From positions 141,813,017-141,877,016 of the forward strand of contig JAKGHH010000001.1 in NCBI GenBank assembly GCA_022828595.1: a stretch of DNA of 64,000 bases, read 5' to 3'. Every line of letters begins with the position of its first letter. Positions within the stretch are counted from its first letter, which is position 1. The DNA is from Nelumbo lutea. Its lineage: Eukaryota > Streptophyta > Magnoliopsida > Proteales > Nelumbonaceae. Positions 23,027 to 35,134 of the stretch are shown in pieces. The position numbers and the translations under genes were made by a program. The notes under the pieces were generated by a model that was not told where the DNA came from, made no database searches, and was given only the letters and a program-made list of their open reading frames with translations.

Positions 23027-25317
23027 AATCATCTTGACTTTCTAATTTCATCTCAATCCTTCCACCATTTAATATTTATTGCTAAATATCTTTATCATCA
23101 TTAAAGGCAAAATAATAAAATGGTCCACTCACAGTCAATGAAAATAAGCACAAGGATACGCAATATATCAATTTATTATGGCACTTGATAATTAGATTTT
23201 GAAATTGATATAGATTGAGTTTTCATAGTTTAATCCTTCTTTACGGGAATTTCCATCAAAACCCCAAGCCTCCCATTCCCACAAGTATAAAATATGAAAA
23301 TTAAAATGATGGCCCTCGAAAATAATCCTGGTCAATAGAATCTGTAGGGGACTGGTGGGGCAACTAAAATGGGTTAGTCTTAGTCAAGCTTTACAAAACA
23401 CACAGTTCAGTAGTCATTAATGATTAATCAACCCAAACTGGATAGTAGTTCTGGGCTTAATCCACCGGCCACTGAGACAATCACGAGAAATGGTTCCGTC
23501 AGACGCCAGTCAATGGGACGTGTATATATAATGTTCACAGAGGGAGAGAGAATGATATTGAATCACGGACTCTTTTTCTATTTTTTTATAGTCTCTGTTT
23601 GGAAGGAGTATAAAAGCACAAATACATACAAAATACATAATTTATATTCGTATTCCTTCCTAGAAAGAATATAAATACAAATATATATAAAATACAATTA
23701 CAGTAAGAGTAAGATAGAGAAAGAAACATACTGACAGAGGAACATATATAGATGCAGAGTTACAATTCTGAGTCTGCAACAAGCCTCTTCTAATTTTCAA
23801 GCTTAGGTTTAATCTTTCATATCATCATCATCTTGCTGCAAATACGCAGTCATTTACTGCAACATCATTTCCTCTGCTTCCAAAGGTAACAAGCATGTGT
23901 TGAAAATGGCGTCACTAGATACCAAGCTATTAATATTTAATAGACTCTTCCGGATTCTAATGTTACGTTGTTTAATCTCCCATTACGCAACCTTCTGTAA
24001 TTCTGTTCCTCGCTTTGTCCATCTTCTAACACGTTACTGTTCCGTTAATAGATTTAAATTTTAAATTAATGGCCCAACAAACAAACGGCCATTACTGGGC
24101 CGCACGCACAGGACAACCCATTTAGTGCCATCCAACTCCAACCTAGGTGGTATATTAAAATGCAAAACGGCCCAATAAGTGTAGGAGTGTCAATGGGTTT
24201 TGGATCTAGGTCCATGTATTTCATATTCAGACCCAAATCCTACTATATCCATCGGTTTCAGGTCTTAATCATGCTTGAATAAACATGATTATGGTGAATT
24301 TGGGATCAGAACTAAGGAATAAGCTGTAATGCAAGCGCAAATTGGCAAAATTTCGTTAAAAACTTTAACTGAAAACGTATATCAATAGATCTAATCATCT
24401 AAATAAAAAGAAAAGCTGGAGGAACATCATTATGCTAAGTATTCTACAATGCAAACCAATAGCTGGATGTTCATGTTCTTTGTTCTTTCTTATAAATTTT
24501 AAGATTCATTTACTTATTTATCGAGACTCGACAGTACCCATTAGCTGGGTCAAAGTTGGACCTGATTTCTATTGGGTTTTAAATATGTGAATAGAAGGAG
24601 GCCCATTTTCTGTCGGATCCATGATAATGGATCAAGGCCCTGGAAATGGGAGAAGTGTATATCAGATTCTCAGGTAACTGGGTAATGGGTACCTAGTTAC
24701 CTACTGCCACCCTTTTGACATGCAACAAAATATATAACAGAAGTTACAGAATGATCAAAAAGATCCCGTACTAATTTCGCTACTGGAAATAACCTTTTAC
24801 GGGGCATTAATCTTAAAAAATGAAAGAAAAATGTTTTAGGCCGTCTCTTGGAGATTTAAAAGTGACATGGCTATCAAGTCATAGGGCCGGCCATTGAGGC
24901 ATGGGCGTGTCTAAAATTTTCAACCAATTAGTTATAACGCCTTGTTAATTACAAATTATATAATTTTATAATTTATGGAACATAATATTAAATAAATGGA
25001 TGAAAACATGTTCTCTAAATCAGAAATTATTTTAATTTTAAAAATAAAAAACACATATGATCAAGAACATTTTTTCTGTATTTTTGTTATAAAAGTTAAC
25101 TTGTTTTCAAACCACTTGGTTTGTTTTAGGAACTCACAACAACAAATTAAAAACAATTCACGTTGTAAATTTTCACATAGCAAATATGTTCTAATTCCAA
25201 ACTATATACCAACCCCAATTTTCAATGGAAATAAAATTTTGTAATCTTTACATTAAGGACTATAACATCGATCAAAATTAGGTTTCATTCATATATATAT
25301 ATATATATATATATACA
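23027..25317. other. Intergenic DNA with MITE-like fragments
   Basis: No gene recognised. 23585-23700 contains 'gtttggaaggagta' and 'attccttcc' words of the Tourist-like family seen at 48769-49210. 24182-24716 has a left end TAGGAGTGTCAATGGG and a right end ACTGCCACCCTTTT, roughly inverted, and resembles a hAT-type element, but without a target duplication. An (AT)n run at 25291-25315 touches the Helitron end. Confidence 0.5.
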
Positions 25318-27890
25318 CTAGCAATGACCCGTGTAGTGCACGGGATTTATTAAGCAAAAGCTAAATAATAGAAATGGTCATTTACTAAAATACCCGTTAT
25401 AGTTTTATGGATTTACTAAAATCTATCCTATACTTAGCATTTTACTAAAACACCACTTATAATTTACAATGGACTTAATCAATCTTCCACTAGATGACAG
25501 TGGAAAATGATAGTGTTGATCCTAATATTCACTTAAATAAATTTAATCAAATAAAATTTAAAATACCATTTTTGCCCTTAATAAGACACAGGCAACCACT
25601 CTATTGGTGATATTTGGTCAATTTTGTTTTTTGTACAAAAAAAAGTGTTAAGGGTATTTTTGGAATAAAAAATTATGGGCCTAATGGCAAAATAAACACT
25701 CCTTAATTAAAGGTTGATTAAGTAAATAGGTTGTAAAATATATGGGATGTTTTAGTAAAATGAAAACTATAAGATAGGTTAAAGTAAATTTGTAAAAGTA
25801 TATGATGTGTTCTAGTAAATGACCCCAATAGAAATACATAAAAGTATACGATTGTTTTATATTTTCAAATTTTTAAATAATTAATAATTATTCATATTTT
25901 ATATATTACATTTGATAAATTTTTTATGATACAAAAACAACAATAATTAATTTCAATTACATTTGTTCATCAAACTGATGAAACCGACCAACCCAATCAA
26001 CTCGACTTGAGTAGGTCAGTTTTCTAGTATTTTAGATCATCTTTGGTTCAAAAATTTCCCCATTCGACCAAGTTTGATCAATTTCACTTTGGCCATTTGT
26101 AAACCAACCAAAATCAAGCGGCATAACCATGGATATATATTAATATTTTATATTTTAAATATAATTTTTAATATGGGAAAGTGGGAAATTTCCCATATTT
26201 CTTAGTCTAAAATGTTTTATATCACAAATCTAATTTTTTAATAATTGCACTATAATTTTTAAAATTAAATTTATTGTTTTAAGTTTAATTTTTTAGAACT
26301 GACTAACCAAACCAAAAAATTGACCCAAACCGATACAATTTGAGTGAGTCAGTTTTCACAAAAGGTCAATTGATTTTAGATGACCAACTCCCCAACCTAA
26401 CCAGGTCAGTTTGGTTGTCAAATAGCTTACGACCAAACCGAACCAACTCATGAATACTCATAATTTCAGCTAAATTAATAGTCTCATCTCTAATGAATAA
26501 GAATAGTTTAATCTCCGATAATTATTGAAAATTTATGGTAAAAATACACAACTATTGAAAATATATTGATAATGAAAAAATACAATAAGTACTAAAAATA
26601 TATTACCTTTGTCAATAAATAGTATAATCTCAAATAATAGTTTAATCACTAATAAATATTAAACAATAAGTTATAACAAAATACAATAAGTACAGTAAAT
26701 TAAATTTAAAAATTTCAATAATAGTAGTTTAATCTCCAATAATTATTGAAAGTTTTCCATTAAATAAAAAATAAAATAAATTTATTAGAATACCATAAAA
26801 AATACATTTACCACAAAAAATAAAAATAATTACTGAAAATACGATAAATATTAATTTTAGAATATATAATTATATAATAAATACAGATTAAGAGTTTAAA
26901 ATTATCATTAATAAATATTAATTTTTTTAAAGTTATTTTCTTGAATTATTACTTGATATAAGTGAAATTAGTGATTTACAATACCATGTAAAAATATTAA
27001 ATTATTATTAATTTCAAATTATGTTATAATTATTTTTCTACTTTTCAGATTTTTTTAAATTTGTTACATAATTTCTTTATTTTAACTATTTAAAATCTAG
27101 TTATGTTAAATACTTTGTTATTTAAAATATTTAGTTATTTAAATACTTAAATAATATGTAAAATTAAATTATTTATTGAATTTAATTATTCATCAAACCA
27201 TAATATATACTATTATTACATAATTTCATTATTAACTTTGTAATATATTAAATTATTATTAATTTCAATATTATGTTATAATTGTTTTCTACTTTGACAA
27301 AATTTTTTAAATTTATTACATAGTTTCATTATTTTAACTATTTAAAATCTAGTTATGATAAATATTTAGTTATTTAAATATTTAAATAATCTATAAAATA
27401 TTTAAAATTTTTTGTTATTTGAATTTTATTTATTTAAAGCTATTACATATTATTAAATATTTGAAAAACATTTAATTTCGTCATATATTTTGTAAAAATA
27501 TATAATTATTTTTTTGTGTATTTAATAAATATTTTATAATTATTATATAATTTTTTTAGAATATTTAAATAATTATTAATGCTTTTAATCAAAATGTTTA
27601 GATAGATATAGAAAAAAAGTAGGGGAGTGCATAAATAGGGATTAGAGATAATTTAGAATAGAAAGTCTGTACTAAATTAGAGGTAACTTAGAAAATAAAA
27701 AGGAATTATAGATAATTTTGGAGAAAGTTGGGGTGGTAGTTTAGGAGATATTTTAGAAGAAAAGATTATTTAGGTTATTGGGAAAGTGCATCTCATTAGT
27801 TTTTTCAAAAAATGACATAGAACTAAAAAAATAAAAATATCAAAAAAATAAGAAATTTCTAGACTTCCTTGTTTTAATATATATATATAT
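25318..27890 (-). mobile_element. Non-autonomous Helitron (minus strand)
   Basis: The minus-strand 3' end is clear: stem CCCGTG (25328-25333) and CACGGG (25339-25344) with a 5-base loop, then a short spacer, CTAG (25318-25321) and T. The 5' end lies near 27880-27890, where the minus strand reads ATTAAAACAAGGAAGTCTAG, homologous to the plus-strand end at about 5015. The interior is AT-rich, with 'gaccgacc' and 'aactcgacttgagtaggtcag' words, and encodes no Rep/helicase. A Mutator-like element is nested near the 3' end (25376-25826), and parts of the body recur at 27952-29385 and 39643-40634. Confidence 0.68.
25376..25826. mobile_element. Mutator-like non-autonomous element, perfect 9-bp duplication
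   Basis: 451 bp. Left end GGTCATTTACTAAAATACCC; right end is the complement of GGGGTCATTTACTAGAACAC, so the terminal inverted repeat extends some 45 bp with mismatches. Both flanks are aatagaaat (25367-25375 and 25827-25835). It sits inside the Helitron body. The tandem copy starting at 27952 carries only the right part of this element. Confidence 0.85.
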
Positions 27891-27951
27891 AATATATACA
27901 TATACATGTAAATATGTATGTAAGTATATATATATATAAGATCCAAAGGGT

Positions 27952-29385
27952 CTTTATTGGTGATATTTGGTCAATTTTGTTTTCTGTAGAAAAAGTGTTA
28001 AGGGTATTTTTGGAAATGACCCTGATAGAAACAAGTTGTAAATAAGTTGTAAAATATATGAGATGTTTTAGTAAAATAAAAACTATAAGGTAGGTTTAAG
28101 TAAATATATAAAAGTATATGGTGTGTTTTAGTAAATGGCCCTAATAGAAACACATAAAAGTATACAATTGTTTTATATTTTCAACTTTTTAAATAATTAA
28201 TAATTATTCATCTTATATATTACTTTTAATAAATTCTTTATAATGCAAAAATAACAATAATTAATTTCAGTTACGTTTATTCATCAAACTGATGAAATCG
28301 ACCAACTCGATCAACTCGACTTGAGTAGGTCAATTCTAGTATTTTATGTCCGCTTTGGTTCAAAAATTTCCCAATTCAACCAAGTTGGATCAGTTTCAGT
28401 TTGGCCATTTGTAAACCGACCAAAATTGACCATGGATATATATATATATATATTATTTTAAATATAATTTTTAATATGGAAAATGGGAAATTTCCCATAT
28501 TTCTTAGTCTAAAATATTTTATATCATCAATCTAATTTTTAAATTTATTTTTTAATAATTGAACTATAAATTTTAGTATTAAATTTAATTTTGAAGTTTA
28601 AATCTTTTGAACTGACTAAGCAAACCAAAAAATCGACCCAAATCGATACAACTTGAGTGGGTCGATTTTCACAAAAGGTCAGTTGATTTCAACTAACCAA
28701 CTCCCCAACCTAACCAAGTCAATTTGGTTGGCCAAATAGCCTACAACCGAATCAAACCAACTCATAAACACTCATAATTTCAGATAAATTAATAGTCTCA
28801 TCTCTGATAAATAACGTTAGTTTAATTTCTAATAATTATTGAAAATTTATAACAAAAATACACAATTATGGAAAATATATTGGTAATTAAAAAATAAAAT
28901 AATTACAAAAATACAATAAGTACTAAAAATATATTAACTTATTCAATAAATATTATAATATCAAATAAAAGCTTAGTCTCTAATAAATATTAATCAATAA
29001 GTTATAACAAAAATACAATAAGTACGATAAATTAAATTTAAAAATTTCAGTAATAGTAGTTTAATCTCCAATAATTATTGAAAACTTTCTGTTAAAGAAC
29101 AAAACAAAATAAATTTATACATAACCATTGAAAATACATTTATCACAAAAAACAACAAATAATTACTAAAATATGATAAATATTAATTTTAGAATATATA
29201 ATTATATAATATAAGAGTTTAAATTTACATTAATAAATATTATATTTTTTAAAAGTTATTTTCTCGAATTATTACTTGATAAAAGTGAAATTAGTTATTT
29301 ACAATATTATGTTATAATTATTTTTCTACTTTTTAGAATTTTTTAAATTTGTTACATAATTTCTTTATTTTAACTATTTAAAATC
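27952..29385. repeat. Second copy of the Helitron-derived tandem unit (left part)
   Basis: Begins at 'ctttattggtgatatttggt' and follows 25600-27100 in order, including the right end of the Mutator-like element and the 'gactgacc' motifs, with many substitutions and small gaps. It is cut at 29385 by the Tat element and resumes at 39643. Confidence 0.78.
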
Positions 29386-30042
29386 TGATGGAGCACGATC
29401 TGGATGCTCCTAGCTGGAGGATGATCTAGAACTTGACTTTGTGGCGAGATGGTTTGGTTTGCAAAACTATGAAGCTCGGAGAACCTAGGGTGGCTAACCC
29501 GATGAGGTCGCTTCAATGCTTAAGTTAGTATTGCGAGCTAAAAGTTGAATGATAAGTGTACTAGTGAACCAATAATTGTGCGTACTTGGACCCTAGAGGG
29601 GTTGTTGCCTTTATATAGCTGAGCTATCGTGGACCTCACGAAATGGTTTCAGGGTCTTCGGCCTGAGTGGATGAGATGCATTTTCGCTTTAGTTGGGGAG
29701 TAGTGTATCAGTTAATGAATTCTATCGTCTCTGCCCGATCCGGGTGGGGAGAGGATAAGGCTAGCTATTACATGGTGTGATCCCGTGAGGTTTGGAGTCT
29801 GTTGTTAAGCTTTTGAGGTCGATTACGTGTTTACTTTGATTCTTGGGCCCTGAACTGGATTAGTTACCGAGTTGCCTCTATGCCGAGGTGTCTTTATGCC
29901 AAGATGGCTTTGTGTCGAGGTGATCGAACACTCAAGCTCTAAATACTACTAACTAGGCTCTTTTAGTTGAGTTGGCATCCTTCGGGCAAAATGGGTCCAT
30001 GTGACCTTTACTTATTAGGTCGTGCCAAATCACCCTTCATGA
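29386..30042 (-). repeat. 3' LTR of the Tat element
   Basis: 657 bp, matching 39002-39642. On the minus strand a TATA-type box (TATATAAAG, 29609-29617) is present. The base before the last A of CATCA has changed to G. Confidence 0.9.
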
Positions 30043-30060
30043 ATTGCCTCCCACTCCTTG
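30043..30060 (-). other. Polypurine tract of the Tat element
   Basis: On the minus strand the 18 bases read CAAGGAGTGGGAGGCAAT and touch the 3' LTR, the expected place for plus-strand DNA priming. Confidence 0.75.
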
Positions 30061-30490
30061 TACCAGGGGTCTTGACCCGGCGCGAGGAGTTCATGACGAG
30101 CCCAGGTGGATTTGGCACGAAGTCTAGGTGATATGGAGGGCGGACTGTTGGTCAAACCTGTTCGACCGTTTGGCTCAACCAGGAAGTGACCCAGATCGCG
30201 TATCAGGTATGCGTGAACGTCAAGCCGATTATAGTCTCCGCGGATGTCAAAACGTGCACTAAACTGATTTCAACCTCAGGAAGCACACAATCAGTTTTCC
30301 TAGGAGCCATTGGATCGTGTAGATCTCGACCGTTGATTCCTGGATATACTGGCTATAAATAGCGGCCAAAGGGCCCATTTTCTTCACTACAAAATCGTGA
30401 ATCTAGAGTCCTTGAGGTCACGTTCAAGTTTCTCAGCTCGGTGTCAGCTATTCCTGGGTCCGAGGTCATCTTGCTCTTTTTGGTCTTCAT

Positions 30491-32519
30491 TTGGTGAGTT
30501 TGTCTTCCTTTACTTTCGATTCCATTGTCCTTTTTGTTGGAATGTCTAGCCTTAGCTTAGATAGCCTTCTAGATGAGAGCCTCATCCTGTCGAGGTGGGC
30601 ACTTCGGCATAGGATGTGGACTCTTATTCATCTGAGGCGGGCTCACATCGACAAGAGCGAGAGGCTTCTGGAAAGTCGGTCTCCACCTCACACCGAGGTC
30701 GCCTACTAGACAAATTCGGTCCGTTTATAATAATAGTGGAAGGCTCCTATCCCTAGTAGCTCAGTATAGGCTTCCCAATGATCTTGTTTGTAGTATTCCC
30801 TTAGGCAACTATCCTTAGGATCACGGTCATGACGAGATCATGGTCTTCGAGGAGCAACTCATATTCGGGCTTTGTCTTCCACTCCATCCTTTCATAATCA
30901 AAATCATTAAGTTTTTTGACATTGCCATAGACCAACTACATCCGAACTCAATCCGTAACATCGTAGGTACCATTTCCATTTTCCACGATTACAACTGACC
31001 TCTTGACCTTGACATCTTCTCTTCGATCCTTTCCATAAAAAAGAACTCGTCATGTGTTCTACCCGAGCGTAGGCAAAGTTACTATATGTCTCCTCACCCC
31101 AAGTACAAGATGTTGCACGAGCTCCCTAACAAGGTCTCGGCTTGGAAGAGATGCTACTTCATGGTCCGTAAAACCAAGGGGTGGCCTTTCGCGACTCACT
31201 GGAGGGCTTCCATCCAAGACTCCAGTGTTAGACTGGACCCGAAAACAAGGGAGGAGGTCCAATCTTGGGCGAAGCTCGGCCTGAAGTTTGAAAACTTTAT
31301 GACCGAAAGCTCGTGCAAGCCGGTTTAAGCCTTCCTGGTAGGTCGCTAATTATTGTACCTTTTTTCCTGTTTATTTAGTTCGGTGTCGTATCTAACTTAG
31401 TTCATCACTAGTTGCAGTTGCCATGGATGACATACTTGCCAATGAACTCTTCGTGAGCATGCAGAAGGGAAAGAAGAAGAGGGCCTCAAAGAAAACTCGC
31501 CTCCATACTGAGACCACCACCTCTGACGTCACCGCCTCAGCCCTCGAACAGCCATCTGTCACCAAACATCCTCCTGTGATCGATTTGGTTGAGGAGGACC
31601 TAGGCAAGGCAACTCCATCCCACATGCCTGAGGAGACCACATCTTTAGAGGTTCAGCCCGTACCAACGATCGCTACTTCTTCGGGCAACGATACCTCAGT
31701 CCAGAGTATTTTGACTCTGAAGTATGGCCTTCTCAAGAGCAAAGACGCAATGTTCGCCGAGGAGGTCACTCACTGGCTTGACTTCCTGGTTGTTCAGCTC
31801 GGGGCCCGAGCGGCCTGATGGTACGTATTTAGCCTTCAAATTGCTTCATACTTAGATTTTTCCTCATACTTATGCTTGTTTTCTTCTTTTGGCAAGTGAA
31901 CTCCTCTATCCATGCCTTGGCCTACCAATCTGAGGTGAATTTAATGTGAGCTCTTGAAGTCAAAGAGTCTTCCCGAAGTGCCCACTCCGAGCTCAACTTA
32001 GCTTGTAGCGAGATCAACCAGCTGAAAAATGATGCGCGAGTTAAGAAGGAGCTACTAACTCTGCTGATAGTGGAAAAGAAGGAGCTTGAGGCGGAGAAAA
32101 GCAGCTTGAGGAGCCCGAGGTGGCACTGAAGAAAGAGAACAAGAATCTCGAGTTTCATGTGAAGGAGCAGACTGAAATCCTTCTTCAGGCGATGTAGGAG
32201 GCCAAGGTCAAGGCGGTTGGAGTATAAGTCTTCGGCGGAGCTTCGAGAGAGGTTGGTCGAGGCTGGTACAATGGGCTACCGCAAGGGGTTTAAGCTCAGT
32301 AGGTGGTTGACTCGGCGTGAATTTCCCCATCTCGACCTCAATGCCATCACCACGTCCAAGATCACCAAGGAGATGGCCATTGAAGCCGCCAAGGATCTGG
32401 ACTCCGAGGCGGAGAGTGACGATGAGACGACGGGAGAGGGAGAGGAGGCCGATGTTGCTGAGGACTACATGGGGACAAATCTGCCTGTTGAAGCCTCTGT
32501 TGGAAATGAGGAGCCCTGA
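30491..32519 (+). pseudogene. Antisense accessory gene inside the Tat element
   Basis: On the strand opposite to the polyprotein there is a decayed protein gene. A segment opening at ATG 30840 reads MVFEEQLIFGLCLPLHPF and QLHPNS, passes one stop near 30970, and continues in the same frame at 31086 (NKVSAWKRCYFMVRKTKGW). After intron-like sequence (donor at about 31338, acceptor TTGCAG ending 31417) comes 31423-31818, low-complexity and Lys/Thr/Ser-rich. A second donor-like GTACGT follows the stop at 31816-31818, with an acceptor-like GGCAAG near 31900. Then comes a Glu/Leu/Lys-rich coiled-coil stretch (31920-32220) and a tail with GYRKGFKLSRWLTRREFPHL ending in an acidic region at 32517. These motifs resemble plant proteins annotated as 'putative gypsy type transposon' (PF04195-like), known from Tat relatives. 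The link is by recalled motif pattern, not a search. Confidence 0.6.
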
Positions 32520-33005
32520 ACTGACTGATGCCTCTTTTCTTGGAACCCCCCTTTTGTTAATACTTGATGTCCTGAGCCTCCGAGCTTGGCTAAATGATTG
32601 TGATCTCTTTTTTTTTTTCTATGTACTCGAAGCATTTTATTGATGGAATACACGTATTTTGCAAAACTACTTGTGTACAAAATTTTTCTAAGTTTAAATT
32701 TCTCCCGAACTCGCGAGCTAGACCATATAGGATACTCCCGAGGATACTCTCAAACTCGAGGATACTCCCGAACTCAAATAAGAACAATCATTAATGTATG
32801 CCGGGGTGGGCAGACACTGTAGGGCATACATGCCCGACTTGTTTGTACCCGGGCTACTTTGCCCTACCCAAGCCAAAGCGACTAGGTTTTAATGAAAGAA
32901 GTGGCTAGGACTTCTCTACCCATGTTGGAGAAGTGACTGGGTCTTATATCGTGTCGAGGTCTTTTTTCAGCTTGGCACGATAGCCCTTAGGCTTCTAGGA
33001 GTGAC
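32520..33005. other. Non-coding spacer of the Tat element
   Basis: Sequence between the antisense gene and the integrase C-terminus. A short repeat 'actcccgaactcg / gaggatactc' occurs at 32700-32775. No reading frame of note. Confidence 0.5.
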
Positions 33006-34314
33006 TTAAGGTCCTCTCTCCAGTTTGTCGTCCATAGGATTAGCTTGGTGATCTAACGACTTAGTCATTTTTTGCTTGTGTTGAGATTTAGAGGTAGTAT
33101 CTCCTTTGTTTGTCATTGTTGCAAGCTCGAGGTACCGAGGTACCTGTTTCCCTTCCATGGTCTTGAGATCATAGGTTCCTTCTCTGAACACTCGTCTCAC
33201 CAAGTAAGGACATTCCCAATTCGGACTGAGCTTACCCACGCCAGGCTCGGGTACCATTACCTTGCGAAGGACCAGGTTGCCGACTTAGAATAGCCGCTTC
33301 CTGACCCAGGCATTATAGTTCCAAGCCACTCTCTGCTGGTAAGCCACTGTTCGAATGTAAGCCAAGTCTCGTACCTCTTCTATTAGGTCCAGGTTGGTAC
33401 GGAGCTTGTCACCGTTTGCTTCCCCATCATAAGCCTCGAGTCGCAATGTGGGCACTTCAATCTCTACTGGGATCACTGCCTTTGTACCATACGTGAAGTT
33501 GAAGGGTGTTTCACCCGTCGCAGTATTGATGGTGGTTCGGTATGCCCAAAGGACACTGGGCAACTCATCCACCCATAATCCCTTAGCTCGGGCCAGGCGA
33601 GCTTTCAGTCCATAGAGAATTGCCCTTTTGTAACTTCAACTTGTTTGTCCTCTTGTGGGTGTGCTACCAAGGAGAAATTTTGCTTGATTCCCATCTTGGC
33701 ATGCCCGTTCTAGAATTTGATGTCTTCGAACTGCTTCCCGTTATCGGATATCAACACTCGAGGTAGTCTGAAATGACACACTACCTTTTTCCAGAAGTTT
33801 TGTATGTTGTGAGCTGTAATGGTTACCAAGGGCTCGGCCTCTACCCACTTCGTGAAGTAATCAAATGCCATGACCAGCAATATCCTTGAGCAAAAGGCCA
33901 CGGGCTGGTGAGGTATTTCAGATCGATAGCAGGTAGCCAGGGGATGTTGGCATGCCTTTGGCAGTTGTTACACTTCTCAACAAGCTCGAGGGTGTCTACT
34001 TTCATGGTAGACCAGTAATATCCTTGCCTCAACACCTTCTGGGCAAGTGCCCTGCCCCCTAAGTGTCCTCTGTTGAGTCCCTCGTAGATGTCGCACAATA
34101 CTTGATCCACTTCTGAAGGCCACAAGCAACATAGGTAGGGGAGTGTGAAGGATCTCCTATACAACTGCCCATCAATCAGAACATATCGGGTTGACTGTTG
34201 CTCTACCCTCCGAGCTGCATTGCGTTCTGCTGGCAGGGTCCCGTGGAGCAGATAATCGACGAGCGGGTCTATCCAACTCGGTTCTGCTACTGACATGGGA
34301 TTGACCTCTTCCAC
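33006..34314 (-). pseudogene. Tat integrase, broken
   Basis: Minus strand, in four frame pieces. 34314-33841 holds the zinc region: GHLGGRALAQKVLRQGYYW then CNNCQRHANIP (HHCC). 33901-33710 holds FDYFTKWVEAEPL and the second catalytic Asp in VLISDNGKQFED. The Glu (QVEV) follows in the unlisted frame at 33620-33660. 33572-33285 gives DELPSVLWAYRTT and TGETPFNFTYGTKAVIPVEI, and 33257-33006 the C-terminal GKLSPNWECPYLVRRVF. A frameshift near 33880 removes the normal first Asp context (the piece ends ...PFAQGYCW). Confidence 0.87.
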
Positions 34315-34505
34315 CCCCCCCGCTCCCCGAGAATGCTAGGGTGAGGTGGGTCTTTGATATATACTATCCACTTCATGTTCTCGTTGGTACTAGCCAATCG
34401 AGACGGTGCATCGGCCTTAGTGTTCTCGGACCTCAATATCTGCTTGAGGAAGAAAGAGTGGAAGTTTGGCAGAATCTCTCTAACCTTGGCTAGGTATGCT
34501 GCCAT
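34287..34505 (-). pseudogene. Tat linker between second RNase H and integrase
   Basis: Frame reading YLAKVREILPNFHSFFLKQI, then RSENTKADAPSRLAS, a linker with a conserved NxxADxLSRLA-type motif (here ADAPSRLA), ending before the integrase piece. Confidence 0.7.
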
Positions 34506-34508
34506 GGT

Positions 34509-34796
34509 CTAGTCGCGAGCTTTGTAAGCACCATTAACCTGTTTGACCACCAACTGTGAACCACTGCATACGATGAGGTGTTTGGCTCCCATCTCCTTCG
34601 CTAAGTTGAACTCAACGATTAGTGCCTCGTACTCCACCTCATTGTTCGATGCTTCAAATCTAAACTGGAGGGCGTACTCCAGCTTTACCTCACTTGGCCC
34701 GTATAGTATCAGTCTGGCACCGCTTCCTCGTAGATTCGACAAGCCATCTATATTGGAGGGCTCAGTTAATTCATGGGTTGGCGTGTTGAAATGCAT
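34509..34796 (-). pseudogene. Tat second (archaeal-type) RNase H
   Basis: Reads DGLSNLRGSGARLILYGPSE, then YALQFRFEASNNEVEYEALI and LIVCSGSQLVVKQVNGAYKA. The DG(S)SN..GSGA.., ATNNEAEYEAL and SDSQL motifs are those of the extra RNase H that defines Tat elements. Here the Asp of 'SDSQL' is Gly (CSGSQL), so a catalytic Asp is lost. Confidence 0.88.
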
Positions 34797-35134
34797 TCTG
34801 CGATGAAATCCGCCAAGACTTGGGCTTTGATCGTTGGGTGGGGCTCAAACTGGATGTCGTATTCGCTCAGTTCGATGGACCACTTTGTTAATCTTCCAAA
34901 CACCTCGGGCTTGAGCAAAATCTGCTTCAGAGGCCTGTTGGTGAGGACGACGATAATGTAGGCATGGAAGTACGAGCATAGTTTCCAGGCTGCTATGACT
35001 AGTGCATACTCTAGCTTCTCAATCTCGGGGTACCTAGTTTCGGCATCCTGCAAAACTTTGCTAACATAGTAGACGAGTCGCTGGACCCAATCTACTTCTC
35101 TGATCAGTACCGAGCTGACTACCTCATCACTCAC
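34766..35134 (-). pseudogene. Tat primary RNase H
   Basis: Frame with SSVLIREVDWVQRLVYYVSK, then TRYPEIEKLEYALVIAAWKL and TNRPLKQILLKPEVFGRLTK, the standard order for a Gypsy RNase H after RT. It overlaps the next piece by 31 bases in another frame, so the join is shifted. Confidence 0.88.

Noticed and set aside
24182..24716. Third hAT-like element
   Set aside because: Ends are only roughly inverted and flanks (aataagtg / ttgacatg) do not match; mentioned in the block description only.
31054..31284. Alternative plus-strand frame overlapping the antisense gene
   Set aside because: The frame at 30840/31086 carries the recognisable motifs; this one is its shadow.
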